64,000 nucleotides of DNA from Kordiimonadaceae bacterium UBA4441. GTDB taxonomy: Bacteria; Pseudomonadota; Alphaproteobacteria; Sphingomonadales; Emcibacteraceae. Both the position numbers and the translations under genes were made by a program. The DNA lies in NCBI GenBank assembly GCA_002390425.1, contig DGPL01000029.1, forward strand, positions 62,001 to 126,000, given 5' to 3'. Below the pieces are notes generated by a model. That model made no database searches. It had not been told where the DNA came from and worked only from the letters and a program-made list of their open reading frames with translations. Below, piece by piece: positions 27,315 through 35,368 of the stretch (within the stretch, counting starts at the first letter, position 1; every line of letters begins with the position of its first letter).

Positions 27315-28202
27315 TTATGAAAATAATATACTTGATAACTTTCTACGTGCCGCCACCGTAAAAGGATCCATTGGCCCGGCCATTTCAAAAAATTTAAGTA
27401 GTTGTGTTCGTGCCCCATCTTCCTGCCAAGAACGGTCTGCTGCTATAATATAGAGCAATTGATCAGCTGCGTCTTCTTGAGAACCGATTGCCCATAAGGC
27501 CAAAGATAAATCAAACCTTGATTGATGATCGTCGGGGTTTTTCTCAATAGCTTTTTTAAGAGCGTCTAAATCACCAATATCGTCAAGTTGTTTCGCTGTT
27601 TCCAATGTGGCTATGGCGGCGGAGATCAAGGGGTCATTTTTATCTGCTGCACCAGAAAGAACTTGTTCTGCATTTTCAAGATCGTTTAGTTTTATTAAAA
27701 CGTTTGCGAGCCCGGCAGTTGCTTTTAAATTTGTTTCATCAAGTTGCATTGCTTGTGAATAGGCACCGCCTGCTTCTTGGTATTGTTCTTGGCTGAATGC
27801 GTTTTCTGCAAATTCAAGAATTTGATCTATTTCGGATGGTCCCATTTCGGGGGCTATTTTTCCGATAAACTCTCGAATTTCAGTTTCAGTTTTTACGCCG
27901 GCAAAAGCATCCACGGGCCTGCCATCAACAAAGGCAACGACGGTTGGAACCGAACGGATTTGCATTTGTGCAGCAAGTTCTTGAACTTCGTCAATATTGA
28001 CTTTAGCCATAATGACTGAACCATTTGCCTCCGTAACCACTTTTTCAAGAAGCGGAATTAGTGTTTTGCAAGGCTCGCACCAAGGCGCCCAAAAATCCAC
28101 CAATACGGGGACTTGCATTGATCTTTCGATCACATCAGAAACAAAATTTGTCATGTCTGCGTCAAAAATATTTACCGCAGCGTTACTAGGGGTATTTTCC
28201 AT
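27315..28202 (-). CDS. ybbN: Thioredoxin-TPR protein (YbbN/CnoX-like)
   Basis: The N-terminal thioredoxin domain (about residues 10-115) has an intact active site, WAPWCEPCKTL, and the cis-Pro in RSVPTVVAF. A C-terminal helical TPR-like region (about 125-290) holds EQYQEAGGAYSQAMQLDETN and DLENAEQVLSGAADKN. E. coli YbbN (CnoX) is a co-chaperone that protects clients during oxidative stress and has a degenerate active site (SQHC); here both cysteines are kept, so redox activity is likely. The protein has 295 residues. It lies 12 bases downstream of the YbaK-type gene. Confidence 0.92.
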   Translation of the reverse strand: MENTPSNAAVNIFDADMTNFVSDVIERSMQVPVLVDFWAPWCEPCKTLIPLLEKVVTEANGSVIMAKVNIDEVQELAAQMQIRSVPTVVAFVDGRPVDAFAGVKTETEIREFIGKIAPEMGPSEIDQILEFAENAFSQEQYQEAGGAYSQAMQLDETNLKATAGLANVLIKLNDLENAEQVLSGAADKNDPLISAAIATLETAKQLDDIGDLDALKKAIEKNPDDHQSRFDLSLALWAIGSQEDAADQLLYIIAADRSWQEDGARTQLLKFFEMAGPMDPFTVAARRKLSSILFS

Positions 28203-28214
28203 TTTTAAAACTCT

Positions 28215-28718
28215 TTAAAGTGTATCAAAATCTATGATAATCGGATCAAAGCCAAAATGCTTGATAAATTTCAACAAATCTTCGCGGTGTATAGTGGTTG
28301 TCGCTTCATTATGTAAAGGGTGATAGTTTAAATATTCATTTTCCATCATGCCTTTATCCAACACAACGATCAATTCTTTATGCTCAACATTAATTAATGA
28401 AAAGGGTGTTACAGACCCCGGTTTGATTCCGAGCATATCAATCATCCTTTCAGGAGACGCAAAACTAAGTCGCCCGACATTTAATTTTCCCGACGTAAAA
28501 AGTGCCTTCATCTCTAATCTTCTATCTTCACTGAGCACGGCGAGGATAAAGTTGTTTTTCTTATCTTTAAGAAATAGGCTTTTACAATGTCCGCCTTTAA
28601 TTTCCCCACGTAATTTCTGCGACTCTTCAACGGTATATAGCGGCGCATGGCGACAAGTGGTGGTTTTAATCCCTAACTCTTCCAGCAAAGTGAATAGATC
28701 TTCTTCCTTAGCGGGCAT
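28215..28718 (-). CDS. YbaK/ProX-type aminoacyl-tRNA deacylase
   Basis: Free-standing prolyl-tRNA-synthetase-associated editing domain of 167 residues that clears mischarged tRNA (for ProX, Ala-tRNA-Pro). Conserved stretches are GIKTTTCRHAPLYTVEES, GGHCKSLFLKDKKNN (with the key Lys), RLEMKALFTSGKL, GIKPGSVTPFSLIN and NYHPLHNEATTTI. It heads the minus-strand group ending in the Trm112-like gene. Assignment to ProX rather than YbaK rests on the general pattern and is moderate. Confidence 0.88.
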   Translation of the reverse strand: MPAKEEDLFTLLEELGIKTTTCRHAPLYTVEESQKLRGEIKGGHCKSLFLKDKKNNFILAVLSEDRRLEMKALFTSGKLNVGRLSFASPERMIDMLGIKPGSVTPFSLINVEHKELIVVLDKGMMENEYLNYHPLHNEATTTIHREDLLKFIKHFGFDPIIIDFDTL

Positions 28719-28881
28719 GTTAATTCCTTGAATTCAAAGGGTTGTTACGTTCCAAATATATAACGCGAGATTTTTAATTAACCAAAGCAATTTTTTTGTA
28801 ATTAAGGGCTTGCAATATCAAATTTGTTTTGTATTATCCCCCGCACAGACAACAAAATCGTTGTTTTAGCATCTTTTAGGT

Positions 28882-28956
28882 GCGGGCGTAGCTCAGTGGT
28901 AGAGCGTCACGTTGCCAACGTGAATGTCGAGAGTTCGAATCTCTTCGCCCGCTCCA
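28882..28956 (+). tRNA. tRNA-Gly (anticodon GCC)
   Basis: A complete cloverleaf is visible. The acceptor arms GCGGGCG and CGCCCGC pair fully. The D arm contains GCTCAGTGGTAGAGC. The anticodon stem TCACG/CGTGA encloses the loop TTGCCAA, giving GCC. The T arm is GAGAG-TTCGAAT-CTCTT. The discriminator is T, followed by an encoded CCA (28954-28956). It stands alone in the gap between the deacylase and the PIG-L gene; nothing else is evident in 28732-29110. Confidence 0.97.
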
Positions 28957-29110
28957 TTTTCCAAAAAATTGTTTTATCTTCTCATGGGCATTTTATAAAA
29001 CGCCTAATTCAAATTTCATTTAGGTGATCTTTTACTAATTGTCATTTGATAAAATTGATGACGCAAGATGTGTTTTAGCGTAGCATTACCTTAAAGAAAT
29101 CATAGGGAGA

Positions 29111-30487
29111 ATGAAAACCATGTTCAAAAAATTAAGTTGGGCTCTAGGTTTAATTATTATCATTATTATAGGATTTCTAATTATAAGTCGTTCAATGCTT
29201 TATAATTATGATGTAAATGCTGATCATGCTTATGATTTTACGGCTACAGAAGCAACCATTATCCCAGTTGAGATTTCTGGAAATTCTCTTATGTTGCCAG
29301 CCTACGAAGGGGTTGGTCAATCCAGCTTCCTTAAAGTGGAAGTGGAAGCGTCTTTGTTTAGCCACGTGATCAGACCGAGCCTTGAATTATCAGGCAATAA
29401 TGGCTCTGAAATTCAATATTTTGCGCATGGTGCTAATGGGGAACGCTATATTAATGTCAGTAAGTTGATTGAGGCAGGGGCACATGAAATCATTTTTGAG
29501 GAAAATTTTCTTTCTATTGTCGATGGAAAAACGGATCTTATACAATTTGAAAACCCAATTTTAAAAGACAAAAAAATTCTTATTCTTGCGCCTCATCCGG
29601 ATGATGCTGAGATTGCATCTTTTGGGTTATATAGCGAACATGATGATATATTTATTGTTACAGTTACATCGGGAGATGCGGGTTCTTTTATGTATGATGA
29701 AGTTTATTCGAGTGATGAAGCAAAAGCCCACTATCTTAAGAAAGGTGAGGTCAGAACTTGGAACAGTTTATCAGTGCCAATGCTGGGTGGCGTGCCTCCT
29801 GAAAATCTTGTCAATCTTGGATTTAATGACGCGCGACTTAGGGGCATGTATAGAGATAAAGATTTGATAGCGAGCGGAGTTTATACGGAAATTTCCGATA
29901 TGAACACATTTAGAAAGCAAAATACATCTTATCTTGCAAAAGGGTTAGAAGGAATTAATAACTGGGATAGTCTGGTTGGTAATCTTGTTTATCTTATTGG
30001 TGAAATCAATCCGGATATAATTATCACACCTTCCCCCATGTTGGATATGCATAGCGATCATCAATACACGACAATCGCTGCGGTAGAGGCATTAAAAAAA
30101 TTGAATAAACGAGATGGTCAACTACTGCTTTATACAAATCATCAGGTTAATTTTAATGAAAGATTTCCTTATGGTGAGATGGGATCTTTAATCTCGTTGC
30201 CGCCAACACCTAAAGGAAGCAATTATTTTAGACGTCTTTATTCTTATTCTATGTCGATTGATGTTCAGCGCAATAAAATTTTTGCACTTGATGCTATGAA
30301 TGATTTACGCTTAGGAACAGATTATCGTTTTTCTGGCCGCGCATTCCAACAAGCATTTGAAACGCTATGGATGCAGTTAACAGGGAAAGACGAAAGTTAT
30401 TTTCGTCGTTCCGTGAGAAGTAACGAATTTTTCTTCGTCATAGAAATGGATGATATCTATGACGATAAGAAATTAGATAAATTATAA
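29111..30487 (+). CDS. PIG-L/LmbE family deacetylase, membrane-anchored
   Basis: Zinc-dependent N-acyl deacetylase fold. One N-terminal transmembrane segment (about residues 9-27) anchors the protein, probably with the rest in the periplasm. A beta-rich region of about 120 residues precedes the PIG-L domain. The zinc/catalytic motif is LAPHPDDAE (near residue 162), and the third ligand is in MHSDHQYTT (near 318). The 458-residue length exceeds the roughly 230 of a bare PIG-L domain. The ATG follows AGGGAGA directly; an ATG three codons later is a possible alternative. The substrate is unknown, though the family acts on N-acetyl amino sugars. It converges on phosphofructokinase with a 6-base overlap. 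Confidence 0.87.
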   Translation: MKTMFKKLSWALGLIIIIIIGFLIISRSMLYNYDVNADHAYDFTATEATIIPVEISGNSLMLPAYEGVGQSSFLKVEVEASLFSHVIRPSLELSGNNGSEIQYFAHGANGERYINVSKLIEAGAHEIIFEENFLSIVDGKTDLIQFENPILKDKKILILAPHPDDAEIASFGLYSEHDDIFIVTVTSGDAGSFMYDEVYSSDEAKAHYLKKGEVRTWNSLSVPMLGGVPPENLVNLGFNDARLRGMYRDKDLIASGVYTEISDMNTFRKQNTSYLAKGLEGINNWDSLVGNLVYLIGEINPDIIITPSPMLDMHSDHQYTTIAAVEALKKLNKRDGQLLLYTNHQVNFNERFPYGEMGSLISLPPTPKGSNYFRRLYSYSMSIDVQRNKIFALDAMNDLRLGTDYRFSGRAFQQAFETLWMQLTGKDESYFRRSVRSNEFFFVIEMDDIYDDKKLDKL

Positions 30488-31642
30488 ATACATGGCGCGC
30501 CCAAGAATATTTCTGATGTCAGGCTTATAATTCTTTTCATCATAAACATTGCTGACGATTAAATTTTCTTGCGGTGTTAAGACGCAATCATTATCGGCAA
30601 GTTGATAATTACCATCAATAATTGCTGTCATTTTTCCATAATTCTTTTTCTCAATTTGTTGAATTGCCATTGCACCAAAATTTCCTGCGACCAGCTTATC
30701 TAGTGCATCCGGCTCACCGCTTCTTAATAAATATGCAAGTGGTTGCGTTAACACACTAACATTATGGTTTTGCCGTAAATCCTCATAAAGAATGTCGCCA
30801 ATACCCCCGAGTTTCTCGTTTCCATATTGGTCTTTCTTTCCTTGATAGATGATATTGCCGTCTTTTAATTTTGCTCCTTCGGCGACGACGGCGACGGCAT
30901 AATTCTCTGAATTTCGAACACGATCCGATATTATCAAATCACTAAAATGATTAAGATCAATTGCTACCTCTGGAATAAGCACCCTATCAGCAGAGGCAAT
31001 ATGACCGCTTAAAAGTGCGGGTTCACCACTGTGTCTTCCAAAAAGTTCAATGATGGCGATGCGTTCATGGCTGGCGGCTGTACTGCGGATTTTATTAATA
31101 CTATTAACACAGCGTGTCACACATGTGCTAAAACCAATGCAATAATCAGTTCCATTCACATCATTATCCATGGTTTTTGGAATGCTAATGACCGGAAAGT
31201 TCTTTTTCGTTAATTGAGCCGCAAATCTAAGTGATCCATCACCACCAATTGGTATAAGGGCATCTATTTCCATTAGATCCAGTATTTTTAAAATATGGTC
31301 TGTACAATCAAATGTGCCTTCTTTAAATGTTGACGCAGGGACATTATCTTTCAAAAATTCGGGCAAGAATTCAGCATTAATTTGTACGGGATTATAGCGG
31401 GATGTATGTAAAATAGTACCGCCAATATTTTCGACACCACTTAATTCTGATAAATGTAAAGGCCGTGAAAGAGCGCTGTTTATTTCAGGGTCACCATCCG
31501 GGTTATAATCAAGTAACCCTTTCCATCCGCGCTTAATACCAACACAATCCCAACCGTTTTGTTCCGCACCTTTTACTATGGCTTTAATGCAAGCATTTAA
31601 TCCTGGGACATCGCCACCACTGGTTAATATGCCGATCTTCAT
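30482..31642 (-). CDS. 6-phosphofructokinase family protein
   Basis: Phosphorylates fructose 6-phosphate in glycolysis. The family motifs are ILTSGGDVPGLNA (nucleotide loop), PIGGDGSLRFAA, IPKTMDNDVNGTD and FGRHSGEPAL. Where the phosphoryl donor is read, GGDG has the Gly of ATP-dependent enzymes while PKTMDND has the Lys often linked with pyrophosphate enzymes. This G/K combination is known in ATP-dependent members of the PPi-like subgroup, so ATP use is more likely. The protein has 386 residues. It lies 10 bases downstream of pspF on the same strand, an odd pairing. Confidence 0.88.
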   Translation of the reverse strand: MKIGILTSGGDVPGLNACIKAIVKGAEQNGWDCVGIKRGWKGLLDYNPDGDPEINSALSRPLHLSELSGVENIGGTILHTSRYNPVQINAEFLPEFLKDNVPASTFKEGTFDCTDHILKILDLMEIDALIPIGGDGSLRFAAQLTKKNFPVISIPKTMDNDVNGTDYCIGFSTCVTRCVNSINKIRSTAASHERIAIIELFGRHSGEPALLSGHIASADRVLIPEVAIDLNHFSDLIISDRVRNSENYAVAVVAEGAKLKDGNIIYQGKKDQYGNEKLGGIGDILYEDLRQNHNVSVLTQPLAYLLRSGEPDALDKLVAGNFGAMAIQQIEKKNYGKMTAIIDGNYQLADNDCVLTPQENLIVSNVYDEKNYKPDIRNILGRAMYL

Positions 31643-31652
31643 TTCGTTTTCC

Positions 31653-32666
31653 TCATGATAAAAGATTATGTTTTTTTAATTGATGCCTTAACTGATGATA
31701 ATTCAGATTTAAAAATTTAGCAGCTTCTTTTTGGTTAAATTTACTTTTATTGAGAGCATGATGTAATAATTCTTTTTCATGGTTTTCTACACTTTCTTGA
31801 AAATCTAAAGGTTCATTAAAAATCGCTGTTTCGGGTTTAATTTCTTTTTGGATTTTTACCTTATGCTTAGAAGAAACTGTTGACGGTCTATATGGTGAAT
31901 TAAAGGGATCTAGAAGAACGCCCTCAATTGGATGAAATTCATTTTCACTATAATAGACGGCCCGCTCAATAACATTTTTGAGTTCTCTTACGTTTCCAGG
32001 CCAAGTGTGCTCCAAAAGCATTTCTATAACGCTTTCAGAAAAACCAGGAAAAGATTCCCAGCCCACTTCTTGTGCAATTTTTTGTCCAAAATGAATGGCT
32101 AATATTAAAATATCTTCTTTACGGTGCCGAAGAGAAGGAAGCGTTATGACATCAAGGGCCAACCGGTCAAGCAGGTCATGTCGAAAATCACCTGCTTCAG
32201 CAGCGCTAGGCAAATCAATGTTTGCGGCTCCTATTATGCGCACATCGGTATGAATTGTTTTATTGCTGCCTACTCTTTGAAAGGTGCCATATTCTGTAAT
32301 GCGCAGTATTTTTTCTTGAGCAGACAACGAGGTCGTTGCTATTTCATCAAGAAAAATTGTACCTTTATCCGCTTCTTCAAATCGCCCTATCCTTTTTCCT
32401 TGAGCACCAGTATAAGAACCAGCCTCATGACCGAATAATTCAGATTCAAGCAAGGTATCCGGTAAAGCTGCGCAATTAACTTGCACAAATTTTTGTTCCC
32501 ATCTAGGGGATAAGAAATGTAAGCGCGACGCAATCAATTCTTTACCCGTTCCCCGTTCCCCGATTACAAGCACGGGCCTATCGTGGCGCGCTGCCCGACT
32601 GGCCTGTTCGATAATTTCTAAAAACGCGGGACTTTCGCCAATAATTATTTGTTGGTCATATTTCAT
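31653..32666 (-). CDS. pspF: Phage shock protein operon activator PspF (sigma-54 enhancer-binding protein)
   Basis: AAA+ activator of sigma-54 RNA polymerase. There is no N-terminal receiver or sensor domain; the ATPase begins at once, as in PspF. Walker A is GERGTGKE. The sigma-54 contact loop reads GSYTGA in place of the usual GAFTGA. Walker B is GTIFLDEI, followed by the sensor and WPGNVRELKN. A Fis-type HTH closes the 337 residues (NQKEAAKFLNLNYHQLRHQL). It is divergent from pspABC, which has a clear -24/-12 promoter. PspA normally binds and restrains PspF. Confidence 0.93.
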   Translation of the reverse strand: MKYDQQIIIGESPAFLEIIEQASRAARHDRPVLVIGERGTGKELIASRLHFLSPRWEQKFVQVNCAALPDTLLESELFGHEAGSYTGAQGKRIGRFEEADKGTIFLDEIATTSLSAQEKILRITEYGTFQRVGSNKTIHTDVRIIGAANIDLPSAAEAGDFRHDLLDRLALDVITLPSLRHRKEDILILAIHFGQKIAQEVGWESFPGFSESVIEMLLEHTWPGNVRELKNVIERAVYYSENEFHPIEGVLLDPFNSPYRPSTVSSKHKVKIQKEIKPETAIFNEPLDFQESVENHEKELLHHALNKSKFNQKEAAKFLNLNYHQLRHQLKKHNLLS

Positions 32667-32702
32667 TGATAAAAAATATCAAATAATGATAATAATTACT
32701 AA

Positions 32703-32727
32703 TTAATAATAAAAATTTTATTATTAA
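32703..32727. promoter_or_regulatory. Perfect 12-bp palindrome in the pspF-pspA divergent region
   Basis: TTAATAATAAAA and TTTTATTATTAA flank one A. It sits about 70-95 bases upstream of the -24 element of the pspA promoter and 37 bases from the pspF start codon. That is where PspF enhancer sites and the IHF site lie in enterobacteria, so it may be an enhancer or a bending site. It is pure AT, so part of the symmetry may be compositional. Confidence 0.4.
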
Positions 32728-32797
32728 AGCTCACCTATAAAAAGAGATAAAACCAAATAAACATTATATTGTAATGAGTTAGGGCAAAAATTCAAAA

Positions 32798-32814
32798 CTG
32801 GCACAACTTATGCA
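32798..32814 (+). promoter_or_regulatory. Sigma-54 (-24/-12) promoter of pspABC
   Basis: CTGGCACAACTTATGCA matches the consensus YTGGCACG-N4-TTGCW with the exact spacing: GG and GC are ten bases apart, and only the first T of TTGC and the base after TGGCAC differ. It lies about 50 bases before the pspA ATG and is paired with the divergent activator PspF. Confidence 0.9.
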
Positions 32815-32866
32815 ATGTAAGTGGCGAAGGTCCAGAGTTGGGGCATATAATTTTTGGAGACATCAA

Positions 32867-33550
32867 ATGGGCATTTTTACTCGCCTAACAGACATAATAA
32901 ATTCAAACATCACACATCTTCTAGATAAAGCAGAAGATCCGGACAAAATGATCCGTATGATGATACAGGAAATGGAAGATACACTTGTTGAAGTGCGCTC
33001 TTCAGCGGCCCGTGTTATTGCCGACCGTAAAGAATTAGACCGTAACATATCACGTCTTAAGAAGGTAGAAGACGATTGGTATGCGAAAGCAGAATTAGCC
33101 TTAAGCAAAGATAGAGAGGATCTTGCAAATGCAGCACTCATTGAAAAAGCAAAACTGGTTGACCTCGCTCTGGAATTGGAGCAGGACCGCGCTCCTTTAG
33201 AAGATGCGCTTAAAAAATATGAAGAGGATATTATTCTTCTGGAAGCCAAAATTAAAGAAGCAAAACAAAAACAAAAAGCACTATATGAACGTCAAAACTC
33301 AGCACAGTCCAGATTAAAAGTACGGGCAAAGCTGTATAGCAACCGGATTGAAGATGTGATGAACCGTTTCAATATGATGGAAAGGCGCGTTGAGGAAACA
33401 GAAAGCCGTGTTGAAGCAGAAGAAATGGGACGTGAGATGAACTTATATGAAGAGTTTGCCGACTTAGTTGCCAATGAAGCAGTTGCCGATGAATTGGCCG
33501 CATTAAAAGAAAGGCTTGCAAAGAAATCAAGCAAAGATGAAAAGAAATAA
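32867..33550 (+). CDS. pspA: Phage shock protein A (PspA/IM30/ESCRT-III family)
   Basis: Peripheral membrane protein that assembles on stressed inner membranes and restrains PspF. It begins MGIFTRLTDIINSNI, the N-terminal amphipathic helix of the family, then continues as long charged coiled-coil helices to the end (PDKMIRMMIQEMEDTLVEVR is split over the first hairpin). The 227 residues are standard. The start is the ATG at 32867 with GGAGA 6 bases before; a longer frame from 32810 would overlap the sigma-54 promoter and is rejected. It is the first gene of pspABC. Confidence 0.95.
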   Translation: MGIFTRLTDIINSNITHLLDKAEDPDKMIRMMIQEMEDTLVEVRSSAARVIADRKELDRNISRLKKVEDDWYAKAELALSKDREDLANAALIEKAKLVDLALELEQDRAPLEDALKKYEEDIILLEAKIKEAKQKQKALYERQNSAQSRLKVRAKLYSNRIEDVMNRFNMMERRVEETESRVEAEEMGREMNLYEEFADLVANEAVADELAALKERLAKKSSKDEKK

Positions 33551-33595
33551 AAATCAGTGTATCCTGACCATCTTAGGTCAAGGAAAGGATAGAAA

Positions 33596-33808
33596 ATGGA
33601 AATAGTTGGTATACTTTTTATGGCGATTGTCGCGCCAATATGGGTTTTGCTTCATTATATAACCAGATGGAAATCAACCAAAACCATCAGCAATGAAGAC
33701 GAAAACATTTTAGCGGAATTATGGGAAAGTGCAGACAGAATTGAGGCGCGACTTAATAACATCGAACGTATTTTAGATACCGACTCCCCAGACTGGAGAA
33801 ATAAATAA
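33596..33808 (+). CDS. pspB: Phage shock protein B
   Basis: Small inner-membrane protein of 70 residues: one N-terminal transmembrane segment (IVGILFMAIVAPIWVLLHYI) and a charged coiled-coil tail (ILAELWESADRIEARLNNIE). PspB and PspC sense membrane damage and draw PspA away from PspF. It lies 45 bases after pspA, with AGGA before the start, and its last base is the first of pspC. Confidence 0.92.
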   Translation: MEIVGILFMAIVAPIWVLLHYITRWKSTKTISNEDENILAELWESADRIEARLNNIERILDTDSPDWRNK

Positions 33809-34203
33809 TGTTTAGAGATAAAAAAACGCCAAAATATAGAAAGTTATATTTGGATAAACAAAATGCTAAAATATCTGGTGTTTGCGCCGGCGTAGGAGAT
33901 TATTTTGGTCTAGATCCCATGGTCGTGCGAATTGTTACAGTGCTTATTGCACTTTTTGGCGGCGGATTAATCATATTAGGTTATATCCTACTGACCATAT
34001 TCTTAGATGCGAAGCCAAAGGATATGTTTGAGAGTAAAAAAGAAAGTGAATTTTGGAAATCAGTGAGAACCGAGCCATCCAATACGGTGCGCGATGTGAG
34101 ATATAAATTTCGTGATATTGAGCGACGTCTAAGAGCCGCTGAAGCTCATGTTACGTCACCACAATATAATCTTCACCGCGAAATTAACGATTTAGATAGG
34201 TAA
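33808..34203 (+). CDS. pspC: Phage shock protein C (PspC domain)
   Basis: Membrane protein of 131 residues. The PspC domain is LYLDKQNAKISGVCAGVGDYFGLDP followed by the hydrophobic helix VRIVTVLIALFGGGLIILGY (split over about residues 13-60). The remaining 65 residues are charged and probably helical (DVRYKFRDIERRLRAAEAHV). The start overlaps the pspB stop (TAATG), so the two are translated together. With pspA and pspF this gives a complete enterobacterial-type Psp circuit. Confidence 0.94.
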   Translation: MFRDKKTPKYRKLYLDKQNAKISGVCAGVGDYFGLDPMVVRIVTVLIALFGGGLIILGYILLTIFLDAKPKDMFESKKESEFWKSVRTEPSNTVRDVRYKFRDIERRLRAAEAHVTSPQYNLHREINDLDR

Positions 34204-34211
34204 ATTTTAAG

Positions 34212-34742
34212 ATGGACATTTTTGTCAAGCCAACATCAGAAAATCCATCTAGGGGAATTTTAAAACTTGGAAATAAAACCTATCCTTGCGCTTTAGGTAA
34301 AGGGGGTATTTCTTTTGAAAAACAAGAAGGCGATCATAAGAGTCCTGTGGGGAAATTTGGACTAAGAAGTGTTTATTATAGATATGATAAATTGGATAAA
34401 CCAATATATAGCCAAGTTCCGATGATGGCTTTACTTAAAGAAGACGGTTGGTGCGATGATCCGAATGATGCCGCTTATAATAAAGCAGTGATGCTTCCTT
34501 ACCATGCTAGTGCTGAGGAGCTTTGGCGGGACGATGATTTATATGATATTTTGGTGGTCTTGGGGTATAACGATAATCCTCCTGTAACCGGCAAAGGTAG
34601 TGCGATATTCATGCATGTAGCATGTGATCTAGAAGATCATGAATTCAAAGGGACTGAAGGGTGTGTGTCATTGAAAAAAGATGACTTATTGGAACTATTG
34701 CCCAAGCTTACGACTGATACCCACTTAGAGATATCAGCTTAA
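34212..34742 (+). CDS. L,D-transpeptidase (YkuD) family protein
   Basis: Peptidoglycan-type L,D-transpeptidase fold of 176 residues. The catalytic signature is HVA...GTEGCVSL, with His near residue 137 and Cys near 154. KSPVGKFGLRSVYYR is the usual early motif. There is no signal peptide, so the protein appears cytoplasmic or is exported by another route, as in several short YkuD proteins. It follows pspC by eight bases and may be part of the psp operon, which would link it to envelope stress. That link is inference. Confidence 0.87.
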   Translation: MDIFVKPTSENPSRGILKLGNKTYPCALGKGGISFEKQEGDHKSPVGKFGLRSVYYRYDKLDKPIYSQVPMMALLKEDGWCDDPNDAAYNKAVMLPYHASAEELWRDDDLYDILVVLGYNDNPPVTGKGSAIFMHVACDLEDHEFKGTEGCVSLKKDDLLELLPKLTTDTHLEISA

Positions 34743-34749
34743 TTGAACA

Positions 34750-35037
34750 TCAAAATTCATCTTTATCAGTTGTAAATTCTGGAATTTCAGTTATTGCTGT
34801 AATTTTAAAACCACGTCTTCGTGGGTATTTAGAACGAATTTTTTTAATGACGCTTTTGACATTTTTCGCGGGCAATTCGATATATCGTGAGTCTGCCCAT
34901 CCATCATCATAGCGTGGGTGGGACTCAGCAAAATCAACGGCTGCTCTAACTTCGGTATTATACATTACAACTTCGTAAATTCGTGTGTTACGAATTTCAC
35001 TAATGCTTGTATCTCTAGCTGGATAAGAATTATTCAT
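34750..35037 (-). CDS. Hypothetical small protein, paralogue of the next gene
   Basis: A 95-residue protein of no family I know. It shares a pattern with its neighbour: YNTEVRAAVDFAESHP, then GWADSRYIELPA, then a final RRGFKITAITEI. No signal peptide or membrane segment is seen. I chose the ATG at 35037; an upstream frame start at 35085 would overlap the neighbouring gene. It converges on the L,D-transpeptidase gene with a 7-base gap. The pattern suggests a small alpha-beta fold. Confidence 0.7.
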   Translation of the reverse strand: MNNSYPARDTSISEIRNTRIYEVVMYNTEVRAAVDFAESHPRYDDGWADSRYIELPAKNVKSVIKKIRSKYPRRRGFKITAITEIPEFTTDKDEF

Positions 35038-35053
35038 ATAAACGATGAGTTTC

Positions 35054-35266
35054 CTAATATACTTCTGCGACTTCGCCGTGAACAAACCCCAATCTTGCTG
35101 GATGAAGACGTTGGCATTGTGCTAATGCTTCATCTTCTGTGTGAGCTCTTACCATTATTAAATGAGTGTCAGCCCATTTAGCTTCGAAGCTCGGGTGATT
35201 TTGTTTACTGCGAACGGCTTGACGCACTTCTTCGTTATAAACAGGGATTTCAAAACTCTTTTTCAT
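35054..35266 (-). CDS. Hypothetical small protein, tandem paralogue
   Basis: A 70-residue protein of unknown function. It aligns by eye with the downstream gene: YNEEVRQAVRSKQNHP, KWADTHLIMVRA, and RLGFVHGEVAEV occupy the same order and spacing as YNTEVRAAV..HP, GWADSRYIELPA and RRGFKITAITEI. The identity is low outside these points, so the duplication is old. It lies 16 bases before its paralogue on the same strand, and 12 bases separate it, divergently, from the upstream end of the zapE frame. Confidence 0.7.
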   Translation of the reverse strand: MKKSFEIPVYNEEVRQAVRSKQNHPSFEAKWADTHLIMVRAHTEDEALAQCQRLHPARLGFVHGEVAEVY

Positions 35267-35368
35267 GATTAATCCTTCATGATTCTAATACTTTTTTTAC
35301 TAATTACTGAATTATTACTCTATATTAGTTATCAAATTGATAACAACGAGCATTTTATTAAATATTTA

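Noticed and set aside
35279..35368. Hydrophobic N-terminal extension of ZapE as a membrane anchor
   Set aside because: The ATG at 35279 lacks a ribosome site and the family normally starts near the ATG at 35369; the AT-rich spacer easily reads as hydrophobic codons.
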